The notes under the pieces were generated by a model. That model was not told the DNA's origin. It saw only the letters and a program-made list of their open reading frames with translations, and searched no databases. The position numbers and the translations under genes are program-made. Of a stretch of 64,000 bases of DNA, positions 16,359-28,339 are shown in pieces. Position 1 is the first letter of the stretch; the number at the start of each line of letters is the position of its first letter. The stretch is from contig NZ_CP129137.1 of the NCBI RefSeq assembly GCF_030406905.1, positions 7,223,501 through 7,287,500 on the forward strand, read 5' to 3'. Source of the DNA: Streptomyces sp. HUAS CB01 (GTDB lineage: Bacteria; Actinomycetota; Actinomycetes; Streptomycetales; Streptomycetaceae).

Positions 16359-17801
16359 TCAGCCGGTGCTCACCTCCGACCGGTCGCCGCCCCAGAGGGT
16401 GTGGAACGACCCCTCCCGGTCCGTGCGCCGGTAGGTGTGGGCGCCGAAGAAGTCCCGCTGGGCCTGGGTGAGCGCCGCCGGGAGCCGGCGTGCGCGCAGC
16501 GCGTCGTAGTACGCGAGCGCCGCGGAGAAGCCCGGCGTCGGCACGCCCTGGCGTGCCGCGGTGGCCACCACGGCACGCCAGTCGTCCTGGGCCGCGCCGA
16601 TCTCCTCGGCGAACTGCTTGTCCGACAGCAGGCTCGGCAGGTCGGGCTGGGTGTCGAACGCCGTCCGGATCCGGTCCAGGAAGGCCGCGCGGATGATGCA
16701 CCCGGCCCGCCAGATCGCCGCCACCGCACCCAGGTCGATGTTCCAGTCGTAGGTGTCGCTGCCGGCCTGGATCTGGTGGAAGCCCTGGGTGTACGACACG
16801 ATCTTCGACGCGTAGAGGGCATGCTCGACCTGTGCGGCGAAGCGGGCGGCGTCCGCCTCGCCCAGCGGTTGCGGCGTCGGTCCCGGCAGCGACTGCGACG
16901 CCTCGCGCAGACCGACGTGCCCGGACAGCGAGCGGGCGAAGACGGCCTCCGCGATGCCGGACACCGGCACGCCCAGGTCGAGGGCGATCTGCACGGTCCA
17001 GCGGCCCGTGCCCTTCTGCTCGGCCCGGTCGGCGACCACGTCCACGAACGGCTTCCCGGTCACCGGGTCCGTGTGGGCCAGCACCTCGGCGGTGATCTCG
17101 ATCAGGTACGAGTCGAGCCGGCCCGTGTTCCACTCGCGGAAGGTCTCGGCGATCTTCTCCGGTGAGTACCCGGCGACCGAGCGCAGCAGATGGTACGCCT
17201 CGGCGATCAGCTGCATGTCGGCGTACTCGATGCCGTTGTGCACCATCTTCACGAAGTGGCCCGCCCCGTCGGGGCCGATGTGCGTGGTGCAGGGCGTGCC
17301 GTCCGGGGCCTTCGCGGCGATCTTCTCCAGCATCGGACCGAGCGTGTCGTAGGACTCGCGGGAGCCGCCCGGCATGATGCTCGGGCCGTGCAGCGCGCCC
17401 TCCTCACCGCCCGACACGCCCACGCCGACGAAGTGGATGCCGCGCTCGCGCAGTTCGCGCTCACGGCGGCGGGTGTCGTCGAAGTGCGCGTTGCCGCCGT
17501 CGATGATCTGGTCGCCGGGCTCCAGCAGCGGCGCGAACTCCTCGATCACCGCGTCCGTCGGGGCTCCGGCCTTGACCATGATCATGAGACGGCGGGGGCG
17601 CTCCAGCGCGGCGACGAACTCCTCGGCGGACTCGGTGGGGACGAAGTCCCCTTCGTCGCCGAAGGACTCGACGAGTTCGCGGGTGCGGGCGGTGGTCCGG
17701 TTGTGCAGGGCGACCGTGTAGCCGTTGCGCGCGAAGTTGCGGGCGAGATTGCGGCCCATCACCGCGAGCCCGGTGACGCCGATCTGGGCGGTACCACTCA
17801 T
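16359..17801 (-). CDS. gnd: NADP-dependent 6-phosphogluconate dehydrogenase, decarboxylating
   Basis: The full-length 480-aa enzyme of the oxidative pentose phosphate pathway converts 6-phosphogluconate to ribulose 5-phosphate with NADPH. The Rossmann motif GVTGLAVMGRNLARNF is at residues 8-23. The substrate loop GVSGGEEGALHGPSIMPGG is near 128-146, and the catalytic Lys is in HFVKMVHNGIEYADMQ near 180. The C-terminal dimer tail YRRTDREGSFHTLWGG is intact. It is divergent from the Rpf-like gene, with a 247-bp shared promoter region. Confidence 0.97.
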   Translation of the reverse strand: MSGTAQIGVTGLAVMGRNLARNFARNGYTVALHNRTTARTRELVESFGDEGDFVPTESAEEFVAALERPRRLMIMVKAGAPTDAVIEEFAPLLEPGDQIIDGGNAHFDDTRRRERELRERGIHFVGVGVSGGEEGALHGPSIMPGGSRESYDTLGPMLEKIAAKAPDGTPCTTHIGPDGAGHFVKMVHNGIEYADMQLIAEAYHLLRSVAGYSPEKIAETFREWNTGRLDSYLIEITAEVLAHTDPVTGKPFVDVVADRAEQKGTGRWTVQIALDLGVPVSGIAEAVFARSLSGHVGLREASQSLPGPTPQPLGEADAARFAAQVEHALYASKIVSYTQGFHQIQAGSDTYDWNIDLGAVAAIWRAGCIIRAAFLDRIRTAFDTQPDLPSLLSDKQFAEEIGAAQDDWRAVVATAARQGVPTPGFSAALAYYDALRARRLPAALTQAQRDFFGAHTYRRTDREGSFHTLWGGDRSEVSTG

Positions 17802-18030
17802 ACGTGTGCTCCTGGAATCCGTCGACTGCGTGCGGTCATGCGGAAGTGCGCCTCCCCGTGGCCAGTATGAATACGCGTCACCGGTGTGCGGCGTTCATGG
17901 GACGTCGAGTCGCGCGAGGGGCGCATCGTCCACCGATTTCCCCCGTACGGCGGTGCACCTTGCGCCGGGGCGCCCGCACGCACCCCCTTGTCATGTCTTG
18001 TGGCGAGCCAATAGCTTTGGCGGCTGCTGA

Positions 18031-20391
<2,361 letters not shown>

Positions 20392-20601
20392 GGGCCCAAC
20401 GATCTCCCTCGCGGGCACCTCCCGTCGTCGTTCTCGAGCAGGCACTCGCGCGTACTACCGGAGGAGTAGGGGAGTACGGGACCACACGGCCGGCGGCGCC
20501 GTCCGGCAGCCGCCGTATGCTGCATCCACGGCAGACACCGGGCGCGCGGGCACTCAGTCCCGGGGCGTTGCGGGACGACGGAGCGAGACCGGGCGGGGCA
20601 C

Positions 20602-21291
20602 GTGGAGCGGACGGAGACGGAGTCGATCGGCGGCTTCTTCGCGACCCGGACCGGCGAGCCCGGCCCCGGCCATCTGCCGCTGTCCCGGCTCCACGCCGGT
20701 GAACTCGCGCCCCTCACCGCCCGCGTCGACCGCGTCGCGGCCCGGCTGCGTACCCCGGAACGCCGGGTCGCCGCCTCCATCGCCCACCTCGGGCTCGCCG
20801 CCCGTCTCTGGTCCACGGCGCTCGGGCCCGCCGCGCTGCACGGCGAGTTCCCCGACCCGGCCGCCGCAGGGCTCCACTGGGACCCGGAGCTCACCTCGCC
20901 CGACGACCTGTGCTGGACCCGGCCCGGGACGCTCCCCGGCACCGTCGACAGCATCCGGGAAGCCGTCCAGTTCGGCCACCTCGTCCCGCTCGCCGAGGCC
21001 CTGCGGAGCGAGGTCCGCATCTCGCACCGGCTGCTGTGGGGCAACGCCGGTTCCGCGCTCGCCGGAGCCCTGCGCGAGATCCACCGCTGGGCGCGGGAAC
21101 GCGACCGCCCCGATGTGGCCGAGCGCGCCACGGCGCTCGCCACGGGCCTGCTGGACCACCCGGACCTGAGCGGTACCGTGCGCGGAGCGGCGCTGCGCCG
21201 CACCAGCTGCTGCCTCTACTACCGCTGCCCGGGCGGCGGTCTGTGCGGCGACTGCGTCTTCGACCGCGCGCCCCGCCGGCAGCGGCCGTAG
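20602..21291 (+). CDS. FhuF-like (2Fe-2S)-binding protein
   Basis: The 229-aa protein (GTG 20602) ends with RRTSCCLYYRCPGGGLCGDC. This has the C-C-x10-C-x2-C cluster-binding pattern of FhuF-type ferric-siderophore reductases. The body is the usual Streptomyces FhuF-like fold, with LGLAARLWSTALGPAALHGE near 65 and HRLLWGNAGSALAGALREI near 145. A role in releasing iron from ferric siderophores in the cytoplasm is inferred from the family. No iron-box operator is obvious upstream, and no siderophore genes are adjacent. Confidence 0.85.
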   Translation: MERTETESIGGFFATRTGEPGPGHLPLSRLHAGELAPLTARVDRVAARLRTPERRVAASIAHLGLAARLWSTALGPAALHGEFPDPAAAGLHWDPELTSPDDLCWTRPGTLPGTVDSIREAVQFGHLVPLAEALRSEVRISHRLLWGNAGSALAGALREIHRWARERDRPDVAERATALATGLLDHPDLSGTVRGAALRRTSCCLYYRCPGGGLCGDCVFDRAPRRQRP

Positions 21292-21480
21292 CGGACACCG
21301 CCGACGGCCCCCGGCAAGCACCGGAGACGGCCCCCACCACGGCCCCGCAGCGGCCGTACCCTCCGCCGGCCCTGGTGTGCGCCGACCCCGGTATGCGCGG
21401 GCCCGGCACGCGTCGGCACCGCCACCGCACCCGGCGGCCACGACCGTGACCCCTGCCGGCACCGCCCGCAGCACCCGCCC

Positions 21481-21555
21481 GCAACACCCCTGCCCCCACC
21501 GCGGATCCCGCCCCCGCCCGCAACACCCCTGCCCCCACCGCGGATCCCGCCCCGC
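21481..21555. repeat. 39-bp tandem repeat upstream of glgA
   Basis: GCAACACCCCTGCCCCCACC begins two nearly identical units at 21481 and 21520. The repeat lies in a 310-bp gap between the FhuF-like gene and glgA that shows no gene. It may separate glgA from read-through transcription. Confidence 0.8.
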
Positions 21556-21601
21556 CCGCAGCGGTCTTCCGCCGCGGCCCCGTCTGGGTGACCATCGACG
21601 T

Positions 21602-22774
21602 ATGAGGGTGGGACTGCTCACACGCGAGTATCCGCCGGACGTCTACGGCGGGGCCGGGGTCCATGTGGAGTTCCTCGCCCGGGAGTTACGGGCGCTGACG
21701 GAACTCGACGTGCACTGCTGGGGCGAGGCGGGCACGGTGGACGGGGTCGTGCGGCACGCCGCCCTCGCCGGGCTCGACGGCGCCAACGACGCCCTGCGCA
21801 CCTTCTCCGTCGACCTGTCGATGGCCGCGGCGCTGGCGGACCGCGATCTCGTCCACTCCCACACCTGGTACGCCAATCTCGCCGGCCATCTCGCCAAACT
21901 GCTCCACGGCGTCCCGCACGTGGTCACCTCCCACTCGCTGGAGCCCCTGCGGCCCTGGAAGGCCGAGCAGCTCGGCGGCGGTTACGCCCTCTCGGGCTGG
22001 GCCGAACGGACCGCGATCGAGGCCGCCGACGCCGTGATCGCGGTGTCCCACGGCATGCGCACGGACATCCTGGGCTGCTACCCGGCGCTCGACCCGGCCA
22101 GGGTGCACGTCGTCCACAACGGCATCGACACCCGTCTCTACCGGCCCGACCACGGAACGGACGTGCTGCGCGGCCTCGGTATCGACCCCGGCCGGCCGTA
22201 CGTGCTCTTCGTCGGCCGCATCACCCGGCAGAAGGGCGTCCCGCATCTGCTGCGCGCTGCGCGCGCCCTCGATCCCGGTGCCCAGCTCGTGCTCTGCGCG
22301 GGAGCGCCCGACACCCCCGAGATCGGTGCCGAGTTCCGTGACCTCGTCGACGAACTGGGCCGCGCGCGCGACGGGGTGCACTGGATCCCGGAGATGCTCC
22401 CACGCCCGGCCGTCGTCCAACTCCTCACCCATGCGGCCGTGTTCGTCTGCCCGTCCGTGTACGAGCCGCTGGGCATCGTGAACCTGGAGGCCATGGCCTG
22501 CGGCACGGCGGTCGTCGCGTCGGCGGTAGGCGGCATCCCGGAGGTCGTCGACGACGGGCGGACCGGGCTGCTCGTCCCGTACGACGCCGAGCACCCCGAG
22601 GAGTTCGGGACGGCACTGACGGCAGCGCTCAACCGGGTGCTCGACGATCCCGGCACGGCCCGGCGGATGGGCGAGGCCGGGCGGGAGCGTGCCGTCCGGG
22701 AGTTCGGCTGGGACCAGGTGGCCCGCCGCACGCACGAGCTGTACGAGGAGACGCTCCACCGGGCAGTCCGGTGA
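21602..22774 (+). CDS. glgA: glycogen synthase / alpha-maltose-1-phosphate synthase
   Basis: The 390-aa GT4 glycosyltransferase starts MRVGLLTREYPPDVYGGAGV. It has the GT-B features HSHTWYANLAG, the hinge VLFVGRITRQKGVPHLLRAA near 200-220, and the donor-site motif CPSVYEPLGIVNLEAMACGT near 290. Actinobacterial enzymes of this length are equivalent to mycobacterial GlgM, which joins ADP-glucose and glucose 1-phosphate to maltose 1-phosphate for GlgE. They are commonly labelled GlgA. It sits 82 bp before glgC, which supplies ADP-glucose. No Shine-Dalgarno is apparent. Confidence 0.88.
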   Translation: MRVGLLTREYPPDVYGGAGVHVEFLARELRALTELDVHCWGEAGTVDGVVRHAALAGLDGANDALRTFSVDLSMAAALADRDLVHSHTWYANLAGHLAKLLHGVPHVVTSHSLEPLRPWKAEQLGGGYALSGWAERTAIEAADAVIAVSHGMRTDILGCYPALDPARVHVVHNGIDTRLYRPDHGTDVLRGLGIDPGRPYVLFVGRITRQKGVPHLLRAARALDPGAQLVLCAGAPDTPEIGAEFRDLVDELGRARDGVHWIPEMLPRPAVVQLLTHAAVFVCPSVYEPLGIVNLEAMACGTAVVASAVGGIPEVVDDGRTGLLVPYDAEHPEEFGTALTAALNRVLDDPGTARRMGEAGRERAVREFGWDQVARRTHELYEETLHRAVR

Positions 22775-22856
22775 CCCGGCGGCCCGGCAGGCCGGTAGTC
22801 CGGAACGGTGCGACCACAGGATCAGACGGCGCGAGCCGACGGCGTGAGGGGGCGCG

Positions 22857-24074
22857 ATGCGCGGTGGACCTTCGGTGCTCGGGATCGTCCTGGCGGGCGG
22901 GGAGGGCAAAAGGCTGATGCCGCTGACCGCCGACCGCGCCAAACCGGCGGTCACCTTCGGCGGCACCTACCGGCTCGTGGACTTCGTCCTGTCCAACCTG
23001 GTCAACGGGGGCATCCTGCGGATCTGCGTCCTCACCCAGTACAAGTCGCACTCCCTGGACCGCCATGTCACCACCACGTGGCGCATGTCGAGCCTCCTGG
23101 GCAACTACGTCACCCCGGTGCCCGCGCAGCAGCGGCTCGGGCCGCGCTGGTACCTGGGCAGCGCCGACGCCATCCTCCAGTCCCTCAATCTGGTGCACGA
23201 CGAACAGCCCGACCACATCGCCGTGTTCGGCGCCGACCACGTCTACCGGATGGATCCGCGCCACATGCTCGAGCAGCACGTCGAGAGCGGCGCCGGGGTC
23301 ACCGTGGCCGGGATCAGGGTGCCGCGCTCCGAGGCGTCGTCCTTCGGGGTGATCAGCGCCGCCGCCGACGGCACCCGCGTGGAGCGGTTCCTGGAGAAGC
23401 CCACCGACCCGCCCGGTCTCCGGGGCGACCCCGAGCGGGTGTTCGCCTCCATGGGCAACTACGTCTTCACCACGAAGGTGCTGATCGACGCCCTGCACCG
23501 GGACGCCGAGGATCCCCGGTCCGTGCACGACATGGGCGGATCCATCCTCCCGATGCTCACCGAGCGGGGAGTCGCCCAGCTCTACGACTTCGACGGCAAC
23601 CACGTGCCCGGGGAGAGCGCGCTCGAGCACGGCTACTGGCGGGACGTGGGGACCCTCGACTCGTACTACGAGGCCCATATGGACCTGATCGCCGAACGGC
23701 CGGTGTTCAGCCTGGAGAACCGCCGCTGGCCCATCTACACCCACTCCGGTCAGCTGCCGCCCGCCCGGTTCTGCGCGGGCGGGATCGCGAGCGAGTCGGT
23801 GGTCAGCCCCGGCTGCGAGATCCGGGGCCAGGTCACCCGCTCCGTGCTGTCCCCGGGCGTGGCGGTGGGGCAGGGGGCCGTCGTGCAGGGTTCCGTCCTC
23901 CACGACAACGTCCGCGTCGGACGTGGCGCCGTGGTGCGCGGGGCGGTACTCGACAAGAACGTCGACGTCCCGCCCGGCGCCACGATCGGCGTCAATCCGG
24001 AACGGGACCGGGAGCTGTACACGGTCTCCGAGGGCGGGGTGATCGCGCTCGGCAAGGGGCAGCGGGTGCTGTGA
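22857..24074 (+). CDS. glgC: glucose-1-phosphate adenylyltransferase
   Basis: The 405-aa enzyme makes ADP-glucose from ATP and glucose 1-phosphate, the first committed step of glycogen synthesis. The N-terminal nucleotidyltransferase has [20 protein letters not shown] (residues 11-30) with [10 protein letters not shown] near 124. The substrate loops [12 protein letters not shown] and [20 protein letters not shown] follow. A C-terminal left-handed beta helix (about 300-400) with hexapeptide repeats ([20 protein letters not shown]) provides allosteric control. It directly follows glgA on the same strand. Confidence 0.96.
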   Translation: MRGGPSVLGIVLAGGEGKRLMPLTADRAKPAVTFGGTYRLVDFVLSNLVNGGILRICVLTQYKSHSLDRHVTTTWRMSSLLGNYVTPVPAQQRLGPRWYLGSADAILQSLNLVHDEQPDHIAVFGADHVYRMDPRHMLEQHVESGAGVTVAGIRVPRSEASSFGVISAAADGTRVERFLEKPTDPPGLRGDPERVFASMGNYVFTTKVLIDALHRDAEDPRSVHDMGGSILPMLTERGVAQLYDFDGNHVPGESALEHGYWRDVGTLDSYYEAHMDLIAERPVFSLENRRWPIYTHSGQLPPARFCAGGIASESVVSPGCEIRGQVTRSVLSPGVAVGQGAVVQGSVLHDNVRVGRGAVVRGAVLDKNVDVPPGATIGVNPERDRELYTVSEGGVIALGKGQRVL

Positions 24075-24234
24075 CGTCCGCCGCCCGTTTCCCACGGTGA
24101 CGCTCCGCTCGCGGAGGGTCGTCGCGCCGGGGCCTCCCTCCGAACGGTTTGGCCCGCACGCCCGCCTCTGAAGTAAAGTTCCGCTTTTGGAATCCCCAAG
24201 CGGCACGCGAAGAACACAGGGAACGGCAGCGGCG

Positions 24235-25698
24235 ATGACGGTGACAGACGACAGCCTGGACTTCGGCCCCGGCATCGACCCCGAGCGACTGGCCGTCTGC
24301 CTGGGCGTTCTCGAGGAGCTCGACCGGCTGGAGGTCGACCACCCGGACGCGGTCACGGTCCGCAGGGCCACCGCCGGGATCTACCGCACGGTGAAGCAGC
24401 GCCGCCGACAGGAGCGCCGGGCCGCCAAGACCGCCCACGACAAGGCGGTCACCGAGGCCACGGCGACCGGCTCCGCGGAGCGCATCGACGACGAGACCCA
24501 GGGGCTGCTGCCGTCCTCCTCGGTGACCGGGGAGATCGCGGGCATACTCCAGCGCCCCCGTTCCTGCTACATCTGCAAGACCCGCTACGTCGAGGTCGAC
24601 GCCTTCTACCACCAGCTGTGCCAGAAGTGCGCGGCCGAGAACCGGGCCCGCCGCGACGCGCGCACCGATCTGACCGGGCGGCGCGCGCTGCTCACCGGCG
24701 GCCGCGCCAAGATCGGCATGTACATCGCGCTGCGACTGCTCCGGGACGGCGCCCACACCACCATCACCACCCGCTTCCCCAACGACGCGATCCGCCGCTT
24801 CAAGGCCATGCCGGACAGCGACGAGTGGATCCACCGTCTGAAGATCGTCGGCATCGACCTCCGCGACCCGGCGCAGGTCGTCGCGCTCGCCGACTCGGTC
24901 GCCGCCGAGGGGCCGCTGGACATCCTGATCAACAACGCCGCGCAGACCGTGCGCCGCTCCCCGCAGGCGTACAGCGAACTCGTCGTGGCCGAAGGCGCCC
25001 CGCTGCCCGCGGGAGAGCTGCCCGCCGCCGAGGTGATCGGCACCTTCGGCAGCGGCGGGGTGGACCGGGTCGCGGCCCTGCCCGGGCCCCGGTCGGAAGG
25101 GCTGAGCGCCCAGGACGTCACCGATCTCGCCCTCGTCTCGGGTTCGGCGTCCCTCGCGCGGATCGAGGCGGGCACCGCGATCGACGCGGGCGGGCTCGTC
25201 CCCGACCTGCACGACACCAACAGCTGGATCCAGACCGTCTCCGAGGTCGACCCGGTCGAACTCCTCGAAGTGCAGCTGTGCAACTCGACCGCGCCGTTCA
25301 TCCTGATCAGCCGGCTCCGCGCGGCCATGGCCGCCTCCCCGGCCAGGCGCAAGTACGTCGTGAACGTCTCCGCCATGGAGGGCGTCTTCAGCCGCGGCTA
25401 CAAGGGCGCGGGCCATCCGCACACCAACATGGCCAAGGCGGCCCTGAACATGCTGACGCGCACCAGCGCCCAGGAGATGTTCGAGGCCGACGGCATCCTG
25501 ATGACCGCCGTCGACACCGGCTGGATCACCGACGAGCGTCCGCACCCGGACAAGGTGCGCCTGGCGGCCGAGGGCTTCCACGCCCCGCTCGACCTCGTCG
25601 ACGGCGCGGCGCGGGTGTACGACCCGATCGTGCGCGGCGAGGCCGGCGAGGACCTGTTCGGCTGCTTCCTGAAGGACTACGACCGCGCGAACTGGTGA
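24235..25698 (+). CDS. SDR family oxidoreductase with N-terminal zinc knuckle
   Basis: This is a 487-aa protein, much longer than a normal SDR (about 250). Residues 1-100 are helical and charged. A Cys4 knuckle (CYICKTRYVEVDAFYHQLC, then QKC) lies at about 104-125. The Rossmann domain starts at ALLTGGRAKIGMYIALRLLR near 145, with ILINNAAQTV near 228. The catalytic region is replaced or extended around VNVSAMEGVFSRGYKGAGHP, where HTNMAKAALNML gives the Lys in place of YxxxK. The start is MTVTDD; a TTG 48 nt earlier is possible. Similar long SDRs occur in many Streptomyces; their substrate is unknown to me. Confidence 0.8.
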   Translation: MTVTDDSLDFGPGIDPERLAVCLGVLEELDRLEVDHPDAVTVRRATAGIYRTVKQRRRQERRAAKTAHDKAVTEATATGSAERIDDETQGLLPSSSVTGEIAGILQRPRSCYICKTRYVEVDAFYHQLCQKCAAENRARRDARTDLTGRRALLTGGRAKIGMYIALRLLRDGAHTTITTRFPNDAIRRFKAMPDSDEWIHRLKIVGIDLRDPAQVVALADSVAAEGPLDILINNAAQTVRRSPQAYSELVVAEGAPLPAGELPAAEVIGTFGSGGVDRVAALPGPRSEGLSAQDVTDLALVSGSASLARIEAGTAIDAGGLVPDLHDTNSWIQTVSEVDPVELLEVQLCNSTAPFILISRLRAAMAASPARRKYVVNVSAMEGVFSRGYKGAGHPHTNMAKAALNMLTRTSAQEMFEADGILMTAVDTGWITDERPHPDKVRLAAEGFHAPLDLVDGAARVYDPIVRGEAGEDLFGCFLKDYDRANW

Positions 25699-25725
25699 GT
25701 CGCGACGTAACCCGAACGGCGGATT

Positions 25726-25753
25726 CCCCCGGGCGAGCAGGACTCCCCGGGGG
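25726..25753 (+). terminator. hairpin after the long SDR gene
   Basis: CCCCCGGG (25726-25733) pairs with CCCGGGGG (25746-25753) across a 12-nt loop and is followed by TTTCCTG. It lies 28 bp after the SDR stop. Confidence 0.6.
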
Positions 25754-26006
25754 TTTCCTGTACCCGATGGGCCGTCACCTTGGGGCGTTTTCCCGTAAAG
25801 AAACGCCCAATGTGACGTAATCCATCGAGCGCAGCCGCGCTCATTTGGTTAGTCTGGAGCCAACGGACGGTCGGCAAGGGGGCCACGAAACCCCCCGAGA
25901 CCGCCCCGGGACAGGTCCGCACCCTCGGCCGCGATCCCGCCAGAAGAACGGCGCCACCGCGACCGGACCGCCCTTGTCCCTGTGACGCGACACTAAGGAG
26001 TGCGCG

Positions 26007-26174
26007 GTGACGACTGAAACGAAGAAGACCAAGCCCTCGGCGGAACCCGGCGAACGACCCGGGCGGCCGGACGAGCTCGGAAGCCTCGAGGTCTGGGCGC
26101 GTTCCGCGCCGATCAGACTGGCCGGCTACGAGGACGACCTCGCCGAGCCGCACATCCTGCAGGGCATCGACTGA
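26007..26174 (+). CDS. conserved 55-aa acidic peptide
   Basis: GTG 26007 follows AAGGAG by 7 nt. The product begins VTTETKKTKPSAEPGERPGR and ends with LEVWARSAPIRLAGYEDD then LAEPHILQGID. The last 28 residues look like a conserved motif, while the first half is Lys/Pro/Glu-rich and variable. There is no signal or membrane span and no Cys. A strong terminator follows immediately. Size and layout recall RiPP precursors or small regulatory peptides, but no modifying enzyme is adjacent. I do not know its function. Confidence 0.65.
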   Translation: MTTETKKTKPSAEPGERPGRPDELGSLEVWARSAPIRLAGYEDDLAEPHILQGID

Positions 26175-26197
26175 TCTCGCGCCCCACGGCTGTCACC

Positions 26198-26224
26198 ACC
26201 CCCGGTCCCCTTCGGACCGGGGGT
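26198..26224. terminator. strong bidirectional hairpin
   Basis: ACCCCCGGTCC (26198-26208) pairs perfectly with GGACCGGGGGT (26214-26224) across a 5-nt CCTTC loop. It lies between the 55-aa peptide gene and the convergent lipase maturation factor gene and can end both transcripts. Confidence 0.8.
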
Positions 26225-26297
26225 CCGTGCGTCCCGTCCCGGTCCGTGCCCCGTTACCCGGACCCACGCGCGGGACGGACGGTGCCGGCGGGCCGGC

Positions 26298-27731
26298 TCA
26301 GACCCGCTCCGTCGGGACGTCCGTGGTGGCCAGCCGGGTCGGCGGCAGATACTCGCGCAGGCAGCGCCGCTGCCACCACGCGCCCGTGGAGCGCAGTTGT
26401 CGCCAGTCCGAGAACGTGTAGTGGTACAGCCGGGCCCTGACGTAGGTCGGCGGCGCGTCCGGGAACGGATTGCGGCGCAGCAGCTTCAGCGTGTCCCGGT
26501 CGTTCTCCAGCAGCCGCTCCACGAAGCCGCCGAACCAGGACCGGGCGTACGCGGGGGAGAGGGCGGCGAACCACATCAGCCAGTCGAGGCGCAGATGGTA
26601 CGGGGCGTACTGCCGGGGCAGCCTCCGGACGTCCCCGGGCTTTCCCTTGAACTCGTACTCCCGCCACACGGTGCCTGGGCGCGGGACCGGCTCGTCCGTG
26701 CCCTCGATGACGACCTCGTGCCGGACCCTCCCCACGGTGCCGAACGCGCCGTAGGTGTTGACCAGGTGGAACGGGTCGAAGGAGCGGTTCATCGCCTGCC
26801 GCCGGGAGATCAGGTTGCGCACCGGGTGGTAGCTCAGGGCGAGGACGAGGACGGTCGCCGCGATCACCAGGACCTCGTACCAGAGCGGCGGGGCGGGGAG
26901 CGGGTGCGGCGCGGTGAACGCGGAGAGGTCGAGCGCGGACAGCGCGAGCGCGATCGTCAGCCAGTTGAGCCAGGCGAAATTGCCGGACAGCACCAGCCAC
27001 AGCTGGGTGACGACGATCAGCCCGGCCGCCGCGGAGGCCAGGGGCTGGGGAGTGAACAGGAGTACCGGCACCAGGAGTTGGGTCACGTGGTTGGCGGCCG
27101 CCTCCACCCGGTGCAGCGGTCCCGGCAGACGGTGGAAGAACCAGCTGAGCGGTCCCGGCATCGGCTGGGTCTCGTGGTGGTAGTACAGGCACGTCAGCCG
27201 GCGCCAGCACTCGTCACCGCGGATCTTTATCAGCCCGGCGCCGAACTCCACCCGGAAGAGCAGCCAGCGCAGCAGCCACAGCACGAGCACCGGGGGCGCG
27301 GCGCGCTCGTTCCCGAGGAAGACCGCGAGGAACCCGGTCTCCAGCAGCAGCGACTCCCAGCCGAACGCGTACCAGGTCTGCCCGACATTGACGATCGAGA
27401 GGTACAGCGCCCACAGCACCGCCCACCAGAGCATCGCCGTCCACAGCGGGAGGTGGTCGGCCGCGCCCCCGAGCAGCGCGGCCGAGAGCACCGCCCCCGC
27501 CCAGGCGCAGCAGGCGAAGAACCGGTCCGAGTAGTGCAGTTGGAAGATGCTCGGGGCCCGCCGCATCGGGGCGTACCGGAGGTAGTCGGGCACCGGGAGC
27601 ATGCCGCGCTCGCCGATCAGGGCGCGGAACTGGAGGGCCGCCCCGACGAAGGCCGCCAGGTACAGGGCGGCCAGCGCCCGCTGGAAGACGAGTCTGCTCA
27701 GCCAGTAGTCGGGTGCCGAGAACCACTCCAT
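26298..27731 (-). CDS. lipase maturation factor family membrane protein
   Basis: The 477-aa protein starts MEWFSAPDYWLSRLVFQRAL. It has several membrane helices in residues 15-300, the signature GWESLLLETGFLAVFLGNER near 150, and WLLFRVEFGAGLIKIRGDEC near 180, followed by LTCLYYHHETQPMP. The soluble end EYEFKGKPGDVRRLPRQYAP, HLRLDWLMWFAA is typical of LMF1/LMF2 homologues. In animals LMF1 is an ER chaperone for dimeric lipases; the bacterial role is unknown. The start overlaps the DUF1990 gene by 34 nt, making it the third gene of one operon. Confidence 0.9.
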   Translation of the reverse strand: MEWFSAPDYWLSRLVFQRALAALYLAAFVGAALQFRALIGERGMLPVPDYLRYAPMRRAPSIFQLHYSDRFFACCAWAGAVLSAALLGGAADHLPLWTAMLWWAVLWALYLSIVNVGQTWYAFGWESLLLETGFLAVFLGNERAAPPVLVLWLLRWLLFRVEFGAGLIKIRGDECWRRLTCLYYHHETQPMPGPLSWFFHRLPGPLHRVEAAANHVTQLLVPVLLFTPQPLASAAAGLIVVTQLWLVLSGNFAWLNWLTIALALSALDLSAFTAPHPLPAPPLWYEVLVIAATVLVLALSYHPVRNLISRRQAMNRSFDPFHLVNTYGAFGTVGRVRHEVVIEGTDEPVPRPGTVWREYEFKGKPGDVRRLPRQYAPYHLRLDWLMWFAALSPAYARSWFGGFVERLLENDRDTLKLLRRNPFPDAPPTYVRARLYHYTFSDWRQLRSTGAWWQRRCLREYLPPTRLATTDVPTERV

Positions 27732-28339
27732 CGCGGACCTCCCGTACCCCCAGTATCCGCCCGGGCCGCCAGTCGCCGCAGGGTGGCGCCCAGCCGTCGC
27801 GCGTACATCCGCTGCAGCACCGGGACGAGCGGCCCGGCGAGCCGCGAGTACCAGCGGGCGGGCCTGCTGAAGGCCGTCACCGTGAACCACACGGAGCCGT
27901 CCTCCGCCAGGTCCGCGACGAAGCTCTCCTCACCGCACTCGGGATGGCCGGTCAGCGTGCCGTAGGCGAAGCCGACGCGGTCGGGTCCGTACGCGGTCCA
28001 GATCACCCGGCAGGGGGCCCGGAACCGCAGCGGGCCCACCCCGAGCGAGACCTCGACCGAGGCGCCGGGTTCGGCGCGGGCGGCGGAGGCGGTCACCCGG
28101 GCGCCCGACGCGCGGTGCATCTCCCAGCGCGTGATGGCGGCGCCCGCGGTCTCGAGGGCGGCGCGGCCGTGGCCCACCGGCACGCGGACGTGGAGGTGGT
28201 GGTAGCCCGCCGGGAGGGGGCGCAGGCGGGTGGCGCCGGCCTCGGGGTAGTTGAGTCCGTCGGCGAGGGGCACGCGGTCGTCCTTCCCGGTCCTGTCGGT
28301 CCCGCTTGTGCGGTCGTGATCCGGTCGCGGTCCGTTCAT
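27698..28339 (-). CDS. DUF1990 family protein
   Basis: The 213-aa protein shows LNYPEAGATRLRPLPAGYHH, WEMHRASGARV, RFRAPCRVIWTAYGPDRVGF, AYGTLTGHPECGEESFVADL and VWFTVTAFSRPARWYSRLAG. This matches DUF1990 (found with YndJ in Bacillus), which has a START/Bet v1-like fold that may bind a lipid. ATG 28339 overlaps the YndJ stop as ATGA. It is the middle gene of the yndJ - DUF1990 - LMF operon. Confidence 0.9.
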   Translation of the reverse strand: MNGPRPDHDRTSGTDRTGKDDRVPLADGLNYPEAGATRLRPLPAGYHHLHVRVPVGHGRAALETAGAAITRWEMHRASGARVTASAARAEPGASVEVSLGVGPLRFRAPCRVIWTAYGPDRVGFAYGTLTGHPECGEESFVADLAEDGSVWFTVTAFSRPARWYSRLAGPLVPVLQRMYARRLGATLRRLAARADTGGTGGPRWSGSRHPTTG

